This document shows positions 42,660-51,186 of a DNA stretch of 64,000 nt, piece after piece; the first letter of the stretch is position 1; the number at the start of each line of letters is the position of its first letter. Origin of the DNA: Neobacillus muris (GTDB lineage Bacteria > Bacillota > Bacilli > Bacillales > Cytobacillaceae); the NCBI RefSeq assembly GCF_943193175.1, contig NZ_CALPDF010000001.1, positions 124,001-188,000 on the forward strand, written 5' to 3'. The notes beneath the pieces were generated by a model, which was not told where the DNA came from, made no database searches, and saw nothing but the letters and a program-made list of their open reading frames with translations. The position numbers were made by a program, and so were the translations under genes.

Positions 42660-43718
42660 TTACACTGATAATTTTCTTTCCCCGATCTCCTTTAGTCCGG
42701 CCCGGATAAGCAGGAAGACAACCACCCAGGATGCAGCCATCAAAAATACCTGCCCAAACGGAAACATTCCCGTTATCGGGGTATCCCATAATGCATGCAT
42801 CGTCACAACAAGGGCAAAAACCCGCCAAAATTTAAAACGGACTAACAGGCTAAGCTTAAATGGCTGATCCCCTTGCACCCTGCAGAAAGCTGCTCCCGTC
42901 AAGCCCGCCCAAGCAACATGACCGCCCGGGGCAAAAAAACCCCGCCACATAATCGTGTTGTAGAGATTGGCACCATCCCCGGAAAGCAGCGACCTTAACG
43001 CATACCCAGCCGTTTCAAATGCGGCAAACCCTGCGCCAACCGCGGCCCCAATCAACAGCCCATTCAAAATATACCTGTATTTTCGATATCGCACAAAAAT
43101 AATGACCGTGATGGCTTTAGCAAGCTCTTCAGCAATCCCAATCGTAATCGGATTAATATTGTTTCTAAGAATGTCGAAAAACAAAAGAGCTGCCAGCATC
43201 GAAAGAATTCCCCCCACCAGCACAACATAAATCACCCGATAAAAAGCGATATTTTGCGGGGCATTCATTTCCCAAAAGAAAATTAACGTCGTAAACGGAA
43301 CCGCAAAAGCTCCAGTAATAATAAGTCCGGGGATAAAATTAATATTGTGAAAATAGCTGACGCCAATGTAAAATCCAGCAAAAGCCAGAAGCGCAATGAT
43401 GAACACCCTAGCAAACAGCCAAGGCTTTGGCCACGTGTCTGTCACTTCAGTAATTTTCGGTGTCGTCAGCGCCGTTCCTACAATGAATAGCCGTTCCGCT
43501 TCCAGTTCGCTATGATTGCGGAAAACCCGCGAAAAGATATTCTGAAATTTTGGTTCAACGGATCGTTCAAACTTAGGAACCGCATCCACATAATGAGCAA
43601 ATTCATAAAAAAAGCTGGTATCATCCTCCGGCGTATTCTGTTTAACAAACTTTTCGCCGCAGTTTAAGCAGAACTTCACCCCATCTGGATTCGAATAAAC
43701 ACATTGCGGGCATTTCAA
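42660..43718 (-). CDS. PrsW-family intramembrane metalloprotease with N-terminal zinc ribbon
   Basis: The protein of 352 residues begins with a zinc ribbon (CPQC...CLNC, about residues 3-23), then a linker, and about eight TM segments. The PrsW/CAAX-like catalytic motifs are visible: IAEELAKA (about 213), FAAFETAGY (about 251), GHVAWAG (about 282) and MHALWDT (about 325). PrsW cleaves anti-sigma RsiW in B. subtilis, but it lacks a zinc ribbon. This is therefore a PrsW paralogue, substrate unknown. The TTG at 43718 follows GGGGGGAG; the long start at 43751 would add an unlikely N-terminus. Confidence 0.85.
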   Translation of the reverse strand: MKCPQCVYSNPDGVKFCLNCGEKFVKQNTPEDDTSFFYEFAHYVDAVPKFERSVEPKFQNIFSRVFRNHSELEAERLFIVGTALTTPKITEVTDTWPKPWLFARVFIIALLAFAGFYIGVSYFHNINFIPGLIITGAFAVPFTTLIFFWEMNAPQNIAFYRVIYVVLVGGILSMLAALLFFDILRNNINPITIGIAEELAKAITVIIFVRYRKYRYILNGLLIGAAVGAGFAAFETAGYALRSLLSGDGANLYNTIMWRGFFAPGGHVAWAGLTGAAFCRVQGDQPFKLSLLVRFKFWRVFALVVTMHALWDTPITGMFPFGQVFLMAASWVVVFLLIRAGLKEIGERKLSV

Positions 43719-43816
43719 AAAAGCTCCCCCCTCTATAACCATCCATGCCATCTCAAAAAGAGTATGCCCAATTATTGGTTAAAGATGTGCGAGCCTTGAG
43801 AACAGTGACGCCCCAT

Positions 43817-44443
43817 TCAGATTTTGATAAAGAAATAATAAGAAGAGAAAAGAATGATCGCTAAACAAATCAGGATGATGCTAATTGCATAATAGGCTTG
43901 GATAAAGGCTGGCAGCCACGGGACAATCAAAAGCAATAATCCCGATACAACAAAGACCTTTCCTCCCAAGCGGTGAGTTTTTTTCCATACCTCTTCGTTT
44001 GCCAATGTCCACGGCGTCCGAATGCCAAAAAAGTAATTCGGTTTGAATTTCGGGCTTACGTTCCCAATAAAAATAAATAATAGCCCTGCCAGTTCAGGGA
44101 CAACGTATTTAGGATTCACGACTCCCAGCCCCGTGGTGATTTTCACCGCCTGCAATAAGAAAAGAATGACCAGAATGCCATTCATCGTCCAAAAATAGGT
44201 GCCCTCGAACCGCTTGTAATTATTTTTCTTCGGATCAATCTTAGGCAAAAGCATGGTTAAAACATACAAAAGGATCATAAACACCGGCATTGAAAATAAA
44301 CCAAAAGACTTGTGACTATAGCGGTCCGGCACTCCCTTATAATTCCAATGCTCCGCCACTTGATCCGGCATATAGGGATACGCCGCCACCGTTCCGATGA
44401 CAGTCAATAGTAACAAGAATAAACCAAACCCATACTTTTTCAT
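43817..44443 (-). CDS. sdpI: SdpI-family immunity/signal-transduction membrane protein
   Basis: The 208-residue protein is multipass (about six TM segments) with DUF1648 at the start (YPYMPDQVAEHWNYKGVPDRYS) and the SdpI-type C-terminal motif PNYFFGIRTPWTLANEEVWKKTHRLGG. SdpI confers immunity to the SDP toxin of B. subtilis and sequesters SdpR at the membrane. It overlaps sdpR by 4 bases (ATGA). No sdpABC toxin operon is in the window, so this pair may protect against toxin made by others or respond to another envelope signal. Confidence 0.9.
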   Translation of the reverse strand: MKKYGFGLFLLLLTVIGTVAAYPYMPDQVAEHWNYKGVPDRYSHKSFGLFSMPVFMILLYVLTMLLPKIDPKKNNYKRFEGTYFWTMNGILVILFLLQAVKITTGLGVVNPKYVVPELAGLLFIFIGNVSPKFKPNYFFGIRTPWTLANEEVWKKTHRLGGKVFVVSGLLLLIVPWLPAFIQAYYAISIILICLAIILFSSYYFFIKI

Positions 44444-44718
44444 TTCGTCTCACCCTCCTCATCCTTCGTTAGAAAATCCATAAACCAGGTGACCACATCT
44501 TCAAACACACTCGTGTTGAGCGAATAAATCACTTGCTGCCCCTTTTTTTCGGCATCCACTAAATTGGCCTGCTTTAATAAATTCAAATGGTGCGAAATGC
44601 TGGGCTTTGACATATTGAACTGATCAGCAATTTCTCCAGCCGATAGGTCTTGCTTTTTCAACAAATGGAGGATTTTCCTCCTGCTGGGATCGGACAACGC
44701 CTTAAAAGCATCATTCAT
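44440..44718 (-). CDS. sdpR: SdpR-like ArsR-family autorepressor
   Basis: The 92-residue protein has an ArsR winged helix-turn-helix (AFKALSDPSRRKILHLLKKQ, then ADQFNMSKPSISHHLNLLKQANLV) and no metal site. With sdpI downstream in the ATGA-overlap arrangement it matches SdpR, which represses sdpRI until membrane-bound SdpI sequesters it. A 20-bp perfect palindrome stands 50 bases upstream of the start. Confidence 0.9.
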   Translation of the reverse strand: MNDAFKALSDPSRRKILHLLKKQDLSAGEIADQFNMSKPSISHHLNLLKQANLVDAEKKGQQVIYSLNTSVFEDVVTWFMDFLTKDEEGETK

Positions 44719-44767
44719 TTAAAACACTCTCTTCCATGATAAAAATGGCTGAAAAAAGCTTTTCGTT

Positions 44768-44787
44768 ATTTAGATAATTATCTAAAT
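44768..44787 (-). promoter_or_regulatory. Probable SdpR operator
   Basis: ATTTAGATAATTATCTAAAT is a perfect 20-bp palindrome in the promoter region of sdpRI. Its length and position fit a homodimeric ArsR-type repressor site. I did not locate a clean -35/-10 pair. Confidence 0.75.
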
Positions 44788-44897
44788 ATATAATATATCA
44801 ATAAGCCAAAAATATCAATGAGAGCCCACTATTTCAACCTTTGTTTCAGACTATGCTATAATCGGGCATAAACAAGCAGGCAAGGAGATTATCATCT

Positions 44898-46250
44898 ATG
44901 AGTCACAACGTTCAAAAAGGAGATTTGCAGCGCGGTTTAGAGAACCGGCACATTACGTTAATGTCTCTTGGCGCTGCCATTGGAGTCGGATTATTTCTTG
45001 GTTCAGCTTCCACGATTCAGACCGCTGGTCCAGGAATCCTCACGGCCTATGTGCTGAGCGGCATCGTGATTTTTATCATTATGAGGGCACTTGGAGAAAT
45101 GGCGATTGAAAAACCCGTCGCGGGCTCATTCACCAGGTACGCCCATGATTATATAGGGCCGCTGGCCGGATTCTTGACAGGATGGAACTATTGGTTTCTG
45201 TGGGTGGCCACCTGCATGGCTGAAATTACCGCCGTTGGCATCTACATGGGGTATTGGTTCCCTGGCGTCCCCCAATGGGTTTGGGCACTGGCTGGATTGC
45301 TGCTGATGGTCATGATCAACATCCTCAGCGTCAAGGCATTTGGGGAGTTAGAATTTTGGTTTGCCCTGATTAAGGTTGTCACGATATTGGCGATGATCGC
45401 AGTGGGAGCGTGTCTAATTGCTGGCATTGGGAGCGGCGTGAAAGCAGCCGGGATATCGAATCTTTGGGAACATGGCGGCTTTTTCCCGAACGGATGGAAT
45501 GGAGTGTTATTGTCGGTTCCAATGGTCGTGTTCGCCTACCTAGGGATTGAAATGATTGGGGTGACCGCAGGGGAAGTGAAGAATCCGGAAAGGACGCTGG
45601 CACGGGCAATTGATACCGTGTTTTGGCGGATTTTGCTTTTTTATGTGGCTTCCTTATTTGTCATTATGAGCCTCTACCCGTGGGAGGAGATTGGCACGAA
45701 AGGCAGCCCGTTTGTGCTTACTTTTGAAAAAATCGGCATCAAAAGCGCGGCGGGAATCTTAAATTTCGTAGTATTGACAGCGGCACTGTCTTCCTGCAAC
45801 AGCGGTATCTTCAGCTCTGCCAGGATGCTGTATTCACTTGCCCAGCAGGGAGAAGCACCGCAGAGATTGGGAAAAGTCACGAAGTCAGGTGCACCGGGGG
45901 CAGCCGTATTGGTAACAGCTGCCGTCTTATTGATCGGTGTAGGGCTCAACTATGTGGTTCCGGCAAAAGTGTTTACTTGGGTGACCAGCATTGCCACGTT
46001 TGGGGCAGTTTGGACCTGGGGCATCATTCTCGTTTCCCAGCTCCGCTACCGCAAAACCCTAAAACTTGAAGCCATCCAACGGATTAAATACAAGGTGCCT
46101 ATATTCCCATACACCTCCTACATCGCCTTGGCCAGCCTAGTTCTCATAACCGGCCTGATGCTCTACAACCCAGACACCAGAATCGCCTGCGTTGTCGGAC
46201 CTCTATGGCTCATCCTCTTAGCAGCCATTTATTATTGGAGAAGGAAATGA
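44898..46250 (+). CDS. Amino acid permease (APC superfamily, AAT type)
   Basis: The 450-residue protein has twelve TM segments and the amino-acid-transporter (AAT) signature: LENRHITLMSLGAAIGVGLFLGS, then GEMAIEKPVAGSFTRYA and LGIEMIGVTAGEVKNPERTL. This group includes ProY, AapA and RocE-type importers. GCAAGGAG precedes the ATG. It is a single gene, ended by a long hairpin. Substrate not determinable here; proline, alanine or GABA are all possible by family. Confidence 0.88.
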   Translation: MSHNVQKGDLQRGLENRHITLMSLGAAIGVGLFLGSASTIQTAGPGILTAYVLSGIVIFIIMRALGEMAIEKPVAGSFTRYAHDYIGPLAGFLTGWNYWFLWVATCMAEITAVGIYMGYWFPGVPQWVWALAGLLLMVMINILSVKAFGELEFWFALIKVVTILAMIAVGACLIAGIGSGVKAAGISNLWEHGGFFPNGWNGVLLSVPMVVFAYLGIEMIGVTAGEVKNPERTLARAIDTVFWRILLFYVASLFVIMSLYPWEEIGTKGSPFVLTFEKIGIKSAAGILNFVVLTAALSSCNSGIFSSARMLYSLAQQGEAPQRLGKVTKSGAPGAAVLVTAAVLLIGVGLNYVVPAKVFTWVTSIATFGAVWTWGIILVSQLRYRKTLKLEAIQRIKYKVPIFPYTSYIALASLVLITGLMLYNPDTRIACVVGPLWLILLAAIYYWRRK

Positions 46251-46275
46251 GGAGGCGCGACAAGTACCAGCCTCC

Positions 46276-46364
46276 ATGACCAAACTAAATTGATCGGAAG
46301 GCCAGAGGGACGGTTCTTATGGCAAAAAGCCATAAGAACCGTCCCTCTGGTCACTTTGGTCATG
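46276..46364 (+). terminator. Long palindrome after the permease gene (repeat family)
   Basis: The core is a perfect 22-bp inverted repeat (46302-46323 and 46329-46350, starting CCAGAGGGACGGTTCTTATG) with an AAAAA loop. Outside it ATGACCAAA (46276-46284) and TTTGGTCAT pair across the structure, giving an extended cruciform. It lies between convergent genes and should act as a terminator. It has no clean T-run. Confidence 0.7.
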
Positions 46365-47064
46365 ACTCTACATACTGAATCTCCATGTTTTCGGATTGAA
46401 GCTCCAGATTCTTAGGAATGGAAAGAAACAGGATACGGGTGCCTCCAATTGATGAAGAGGAAAAGCCTGTGCCCGATTCTCCTTTTAATTGTTTGACGGA
46501 GAAAACACTGTTATACGTAGAAAATTTTAATTTGCCTGACGCTGGCTTTAACAATGTAAGGGTACGATTCGAGAGCTGTAACTTCGGGTCATCAATCAGC
46601 TTTGTGATATCGAAACCATTCATGCTGTATCGGGCCCGGTAATAGGCTGCCTCGATTTTCCCATCATCGCCGGCTTTTCTTTTAACTATAACCGGCATCA
46701 TCATATTCCCATCTTGAAAAGCCAGATCCAGCCGCTGCTGATCATAATCGAAGACCCACTTCTTTCCTAAAAACGCCGGGTCCAGCGCCTCTACTCTTCC
46801 TTCTGCCGCTAATTCATAAAGCTGCTGGCTCTCCCGTTCAACTTCTTTGTCCTTTACACGCTTCAACTCTACCCCTCCCGGCGGTGGAAGCAGCAGGCTG
46901 ACGATCATACAAAGGATCAACACAGCCAAATAGACTGTAAACACCACTTTTACCCGTCTTAAGTAAGAAAAACGGCCGCGCTTTCCAGAACCTCCCATCA
47001 TCATTTTCGCCATCATGCCCGCCATTCCAGCAATCAATATAAGAAATAGGATAAGGCTCATCAC
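46360..47064 (-). CDS. Hypothetical membrane-anchored protein of a YtrA-type ABC operon
   Basis: The 234-residue protein has a hydrophobic N-terminal segment (about 1-22) with a Met-rich patch, a second TM (about 38-60) and an extracytoplasmic domain of about 170 residues rich in beta strands. It is the last gene of the gntR-ATPase-permease operon and its GTG start overlaps the permease stop by 4 bases. I do not recognise a family. The context suggests an accessory subunit of the ABC transporter, comparable in position to the extra proteins in ytr operons. Confidence 0.65.
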   Translation of the reverse strand: MMSLILFLILIAGMAGMMAKMMMGGSGKRGRFSYLRRVKVVFTVYLAVLILCMIVSLLLPPPGGVELKRVKDKEVERESQQLYELAAEGRVEALDPAFLGKKWVFDYDQQRLDLAFQDGNMMMPVIVKRKAGDDGKIEAAYYRARYSMNGFDITKLIDDPKLQLSNRTLTLLKPASGKLKFSTYNSVFSVKQLKGESGTGFSSSSIGGTRILFLSIPKNLELQSENMEIQYVES

Positions 47065-47810
47065 GATCGAACCTCCAATCGATTAGACAACCCAGCCGAT
47101 GCCAAAAACAGCAGGCCAGCGGTAGCCATAATTTTCAAGAAGAAGAGAAAGACGGAAGATTCAGAATGATAAAAAGTAAAAATATCGGCGAAAACCCCAG
47201 CCTTCCCGTCAGCCACATCCAGAAAGAGGACTCCCAAAATCGCCGCCGGCAGCAAAGCGGTGAGGGATTTATGAAACTGGACCAGCGTGCCTGCCAAATA
47301 CCCCAGCATGCAAAAGAGAAAGATATAAAGAAATGCCGAGAATATGCCCAGCAGAGTCTCCAGCGCCCCCGGCCAGCCGTTAGGATTGCTGAAAAAATAT
47401 TCACTGACAAACAGGTTCACCACGATTTTTAAAAGATAAGATGACAGGATCGCGGTTATCCCTCCTATGAAACTGGCAGTCAACAGGAATAACAGATTGG
47501 ACAGATTGCTTGTCAGCCGGTTCGTGATAAACAGATAATCATCGTTCCGGTAGGCCTTTGTCGTAATGAGAACCGCGCTGATAATCCCCCACAGCATCGT
47601 AAAAACTAAGACCATGTCGGCTGAATAATAGCTCAGCTGCACCTCCACCATGCCATCGCTCGAGCCCATAGAGGCAACACCCCCTAATGAAAAGAGCACC
47701 GCTATCATTTGCAGAAAAATGAGTGAGAGAAACACCTGGCTATAGGCCTGCAGCTTGAAGGCATACTGCTTTTTAATCACCACTATCATCGACATTTTTG
47801 TCAAAGACAT
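47061..47810 (-). CDS. ABC-2-type permease of the YtrA-type operon
   Basis: The protein of about 249 residues has six to seven hydrophobic segments (FSLGGVASMG loop after TM1, then AVLITTKAYRNDDYLFITNRL between TM2 and TM3). The NDDYLFITNRL stretch is the type of cytoplasmic loop seen in ytr-family permeases. The ATG at 47810 has GGGGGG seven bases upstream, and the gene overlaps the ATPase gene by 38 bases. It couples to the ATPase in an export module. Confidence 0.75.
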   Translation of the reverse strand: MSLTKMSMIVVIKKQYAFKLQAYSQVFLSLIFLQMIAVLFSLGGVASMGSSDGMVEVQLSYYSADMVLVFTMLWGIISAVLITTKAYRNDDYLFITNRLTSNLSNLLFLLTASFIGGITAILSSYLLKIVVNLFVSEYFFSNPNGWPGALETLLGIFSAFLYIFLFCMLGYLAGTLVQFHKSLTALLPAAILGVLFLDVADGKAGVFADIFTFYHSESSVFLFFLKIMATAGLLFLASAGLSNRLEVRS

Positions 47811-48693
47811 CATCAATCCCCCCTATTGAACTGCTAGTTAAATAGACACATAGATCACTTGTTGAGACTGGCAGCAAATCAATCCCGGCCTCCCGGGCAA
47901 GCTGCCGCTCCTTATCAGAGAAATCATTTTTCACAACCGTATACATCTGATCCATTCCGACTTTTTCGGAAAAAATAATCTGTTTATTCTTTGACCATTC
48001 CTGTACAAAAGCAGCCTTCCCTTGAACGGCTGCGGCCCATTCCTGAAGCTCATCGATGGTCGTATGGAGAAGTTGTTTGCCTTCTTTTAAAACAAGAATT
48101 TCCTCCAGGAGATCCTCGATTTCATCCAAATAGTGGCTTGATAAGAGGATCGTGCGGGGATGGTCCATATAGTCCTTTAACAGAGCGCGGTAAAAGTCCT
48201 TTCGCACAGCCGTGTCCATGCCGGTCGTCGGTTCATCGAACAAGGTGAGGGGACAGCGGGCCGATAAACCGAGTATCATGTTAAAGGTGCTTTTCATACC
48301 TTTGGACAGGCCATGATAATACTGCAATGGCTGAAAGGAAAAGTAATCAAATAAACGGGTGGCAAGCCCATGGTTCCAATTGGGGTAAAAGCTGCCCGCT
48401 GCAGCTAAGATTTCTTCAAGCGTTAAGGCGGTTGGCAGATTCATTTGGTCATGGACAAAAATGACGTTTGCCGACACAGTAAGGTTGTTAAAAGGCGGTT
48501 GGGAAAATACATTGATTTCCCCCGATGTTTCCCTTAAATAGCCGGCAATGATTTTTAACAAGGTGGTTTTTCCCGCTCCATTGCGACCAATCAAGCCAGT
48601 TAGTTTATTTTCCTCAATCGTGCAGGAAAGCTGGTCAAGCGCTTTTACCCTTCCAAACATTTTGGTTAATCCTTTGCATTCAATGGCATTCAT
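47773..48693 (-). CDS. ABC transporter ATP-binding protein (YtrB-like)
   Basis: The 306-residue ATPase has Walker A GRNGAGKTTLL (about 36), signature LSKGMKST (about 130), Walker B LTLFDEPTTGMD (about 153) and the switch His in LLSSHYLDE. As in the 39.4-kb module the signature is LSKGM rather than LSGGQ. It is downstream of a GntR regulator with a 4-base overlap. The C-terminal third (about 205-306) is an extension with no obvious motif, usual in this family. Confidence 0.9.
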   Translation of the reverse strand: MNAIECKGLTKMFGRVKALDQLSCTIEENKLTGLIGRNGAGKTTLLKIIAGYLRETSGEINVFSQPPFNNLTVSANVIFVHDQMNLPTALTLEEILAAAGSFYPNWNHGLATRLFDYFSFQPLQYYHGLSKGMKSTFNMILGLSARCPLTLFDEPTTGMDTAVRKDFYRALLKDYMDHPRTILLSSHYLDEIEDLLEEILVLKEGKQLLHTTIDELQEWAAAVQGKAAFVQEWSKNKQIIFSEKVGMDQMYTVVKNDFSDKERQLAREAGIDLLPVSTSDLCVYLTSSSIGGIDDVFDKNVDDSGD

Positions 48694-49070
48694 TCTTCTG
48701 CCCTCCTTGTCATGGCCGCCTTGATCATCTTGATAAGTTCGTCTATGCTTACATGAAGCTGTTTGGCTTCTGCCGCCAATTCCTCTACTAATCCCGTTAA
48801 GGTCTGCGTTTTTCGTTTTGTCAGGATGATCGATTTTGCCTCCTCTGAAACAAACATTCCAAGCCCTCTCTTCTTATAAAGGATGCTTTTATCCGCCAGA
48901 ATATTTAACCCCTTTGCTGCGGTTGCCGGGTTAATCATAAACATTTCCGCAAGCTGGTATTGGGAATAGATTTTTTGGCCGCTGTCAAAATGGCCATTCA
49001 AGATCTCATTTTCAAGCCACTCTGCTAACTGAACATAAATGGGCTTTGAACCGTCCAGATTTAAACTCAA
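48690..49070 (-). CDS. GntR-family regulator, YtrA subfamily
   Basis: The 126-residue protein has the GntR helix-turn-helix (PIYVQLAEWLENEILNGHFD, then SQYQLAEMFMINPATAAKGLNIL) and a short helical C-terminus, as in YtrA. It heads an operon of ATPase, permease and accessory membrane protein and should repress it. The promoter and an imperfect palindrome are visible upstream. It is similar in design to, but diverged in sequence from, the GntR at 39.0 kb. Confidence 0.9.
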   Translation of the reverse strand: MSLNLDGSKPIYVQLAEWLENEILNGHFDSGQKIYSQYQLAEMFMINPATAAKGLNILADKSILYKKRGLGMFVSEEAKSIILTKRKTQTLTGLVEELAAEAKQLHVSIDELIKMIKAAMTRRAEE

Positions 49071-49095
49071 GGCAGTTCCTCCTCCCCACTAACTT

Positions 49096-49145
49096 AGTGC
49101 ATTACTGATGTAATGTAGTATATATTGAATGGGAACATTTGTCAA
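49096..49145 (-). promoter_or_regulatory. Promoter and probable GntR operator of the second ABC module
   Basis: On the minus strand TTGACA (49145-49140) and TATACT (49122-49117) are 17 bp apart, a consensus-quality promoter. An inverted repeat with 8 of 10 matches (AGTGCATTAC, 49096-49105; GTAATGTAGT, 49110-49119) overlaps the -10 box and extends downstream. It is the likely YtrA-type operator. Confidence 0.8.
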
Positions 49146-49155
49146 TATAAGAAAA

Positions 49156-49204
49156 GCATGGGGATGGTTCTTGTAGCTTATTGCCCTAAGAGCCATCTCC
49201 ATGC
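49156..49204 (-). terminator. Terminator of the KinB-type kinase gene (repeat family)
   Basis: GCATGGGGATGGTTCTT and AAGAGCCATCTCCATGC pair with few mismatches. On the minus strand the structure is followed by TTTTC. The GGGATGGTTCT arm is a diverged copy of the palindrome family at 40.9 and 46.3 kb. Confidence 0.75.
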
Positions 49205-49221
49205 CCATAGATTAAACACGA

Positions 49222-50466
49222 TTATTTATGTTTTAATGGCAAAACAAATCGAAAGATCGTACCAGTGCCGACCTCGCTCGTGACATAGATTTTTCCTTCC
49301 ATGGCTCTAATGATGCTGTAGACAACCATCATCCCCAGCCCAGTGCCTTTGGATCCTTTCGTAGAATAATAGGGTTCTCCCAGCCTTTCCACCTGCTCTT
49401 CTGTCATGCCGACACCTGTATCCTTTATCGTAATGGTGATATCGGTGTGACTAGTTTTGGTTTCGATTAAAATGAACCCGCCGTGAGGCATCGACTCGAT
49501 TGAATTTTTTATCACATTGATGAAGCATTGGTGAAACCTTTGCCGGTCGCCATAGACATAGGCGCTGACGGCCAAATTGGCCACAATCTTAGCAGAATGT
49601 TTATTCGCGGTGGGCTTTAGGATTTTCACAATCTGCTGCAGTTCCCGATTGACATCAATCGATTCTCTTTTATCCAAAGCAGGCTTGGAGAAGGTCAAAT
49701 AATCCTGAATGACCCGCTCAGCGGATTCCAGTTCTCCCTTAATAATCCCTAAATATTCATTTCTTTTGGCTGGGGCAAGGCTCTGCTCCTGCAGCAATTG
49801 GACAAAACCGATCGCGGCAGTCAGGGGATTGCGAATTTCATGAGAGATGGCCGCTCCCATTTGCTCCACGGCATGTAATTTCTCCGACTTAACCAATTCG
49901 AGCCTCATTTGGGTATTCTTGCTGACAAATTCGATCGCATAGGAAATCATCCCTAACCCCAATGAAGGAATGACAAGATAGGCAAAATAGGCATCGATCC
50001 TGTTATCGGGCGGACTAGCGATCTCGACAAAAATGATGGTGACTATGTTCAATAATATCCCAGCCATAATAGTTATAATCATCCGTTTTTTGGGGGGTTG
50101 GATATAAAACAGCGGGTGGACCTTCCAAAACAGAATGGAGAGTGACCCATATAGGAGGGCATTAAGCAGAAACCCCATATCAAGGCCATAAATGCCGCGC
50201 AACACTATAACTGCCAAGCAAAGAAAGGGGCCGATTCCAAAATAAAGCCCGCCAATCACGATGGGAATGGATCTTAAATCCAAGCAGATATAGTTTTCTT
50301 TATGATAGGAGAATAGCAAACATGACGCTAACAGGAACATGAACCAGATGAAGATCCAAAGTTTCGAAACTGATTTTCCTTGTTTTTTTTCAATCCACAC
50401 TAAACTAAAGAATAAAATAATGGTTAATAAAGAAAGGTTGAAGAAGAAATGCTTGGTAATATCCAT
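49222..50466 (-). CDS. Sensor histidine kinase with 5TM-LYT domain (KinB-like)
   Basis: The 414-residue protein has about six TM segments in a 5TMR-LYT domain (about 10-185; SIPIVIGGLYFGIGPFLCLAV). There follow a HisKA dimerisation domain (AAISHEIRNPLTA, His about 209) and an ATPase domain with NVIKNSIES (N box), DTGVGM (G1) and GTGLGMMVV (G2). This organisation is that of KinB, a phosphorelay kinase for sporulation, and LytS-type sensors. No response regulator is adjacent, consistent with an orphan phosphorelay kinase. The signal is unknown. Confidence 0.9.
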   Translation of the reverse strand: MDITKHFFFNLSLLTIILFFSLVWIEKKQGKSVSKLWIFIWFMFLLASCLLFSYHKENYICLDLRSIPIVIGGLYFGIGPFLCLAVIVLRGIYGLDMGFLLNALLYGSLSILFWKVHPLFYIQPPKKRMIITIMAGILLNIVTIIFVEIASPPDNRIDAYFAYLVIPSLGLGMISYAIEFVSKNTQMRLELVKSEKLHAVEQMGAAISHEIRNPLTAAIGFVQLLQEQSLAPAKRNEYLGIIKGELESAERVIQDYLTFSKPALDKRESIDVNRELQQIVKILKPTANKHSAKIVANLAVSAYVYGDRQRFHQCFINVIKNSIESMPHGGFILIETKTSHTDITITIKDTGVGMTEEQVERLGEPYYSTKGSKGTGLGMMVVYSIIRAMEGKIYVTSEVGTGTIFRFVLPLKHK

Positions 50467-50633
50467 TTTTCACCCCGTATATGTAGGACTGGAGTCAGAT
50501 GCGGAAAATCTTGTATGTATTAATCTAAATTTTAAATATTTTAAAAAATTTGTCAATTAATAAGGGAAAATGACACAAAAATAAAAGGGGAACGGATTCT
50601 TTATGGCTTTGGCCGCAAGAACCTCCCCAGGGC

Positions 50634-51119
50634 TTAAATAATGGCATCCACAACAAAGACGCCGATCATAATCAGCTGAATGACAGCTTTGGCTAATGTC
50701 CCGCTTAAAAAGGCAATTAGTGTGGCAAATGCCACTTTTAACGATTCTTGAAATGGTTTCTTTTGCAGCAATTCCACGAGGAAGACCAAGATAAACGGCA
50801 CAATGATCACGCCAAACGGAGGAATCACAAAGCTGCCGGCAATGAGGCCGATGGTTGCCGCCCGCATCCCCCATTTGGAGCCTCCCGCCCTATCCACAAA
50901 ATGCAGATTGGCCAAATAATCAGCTAAAAACAGCAAAACCGTCAAAAGCACCAGCATCGTCCATGTAATCCAAGAAAGCTCATCCGGATCAATTCCAAAT
51001 TGATACACCAGCACACCGGCCCAAATCACTAGCACTGACGGGATAATCGGATAAACTAAACCGACAAAACTGAAAACAAAACAAGCAATCACCATGATCC
51101 ATAATAGAACATCCATCAT
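50634..51119 (-). CDS. DUF456 membrane protein (YqgC-like)
   Basis: About 161 residues and four to five hydrophobic segments (about 5-28, 33-45, 55-75, 90-120, 130-155), with GGSKWGMRAATIGLIAGSF in the middle, a recurring DUF456 motif. DUF456 proteins are small integral membrane proteins of unknown function; in B. subtilis the homologue YqgC is next to sodA. The ATG at 51119 has GGGG eight bases upstream. It stands alone between the kinase and the murein operon. Confidence 0.75.
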   Translation of the reverse strand: MMDVLLWIMVIACFVFSFVGLVYPIIPSVLVIWAGVLVYQFGIDPDELSWITWTMLVLLTVLLFLADYLANLHFVDRAGGSKWGMRAATIGLIAGSFVIPPFGVIIVPFILVFLVELLQKKPFQESLKVAFATLIAFLSGTLAKAVIQLIMIGVFVVDAII

Positions 51120-51186
51120 CCATTTCACCCCTTCATTCTATTATAATCCATTTCAGCCATTATTTAACAGCCGCTGACAAAGTAAA

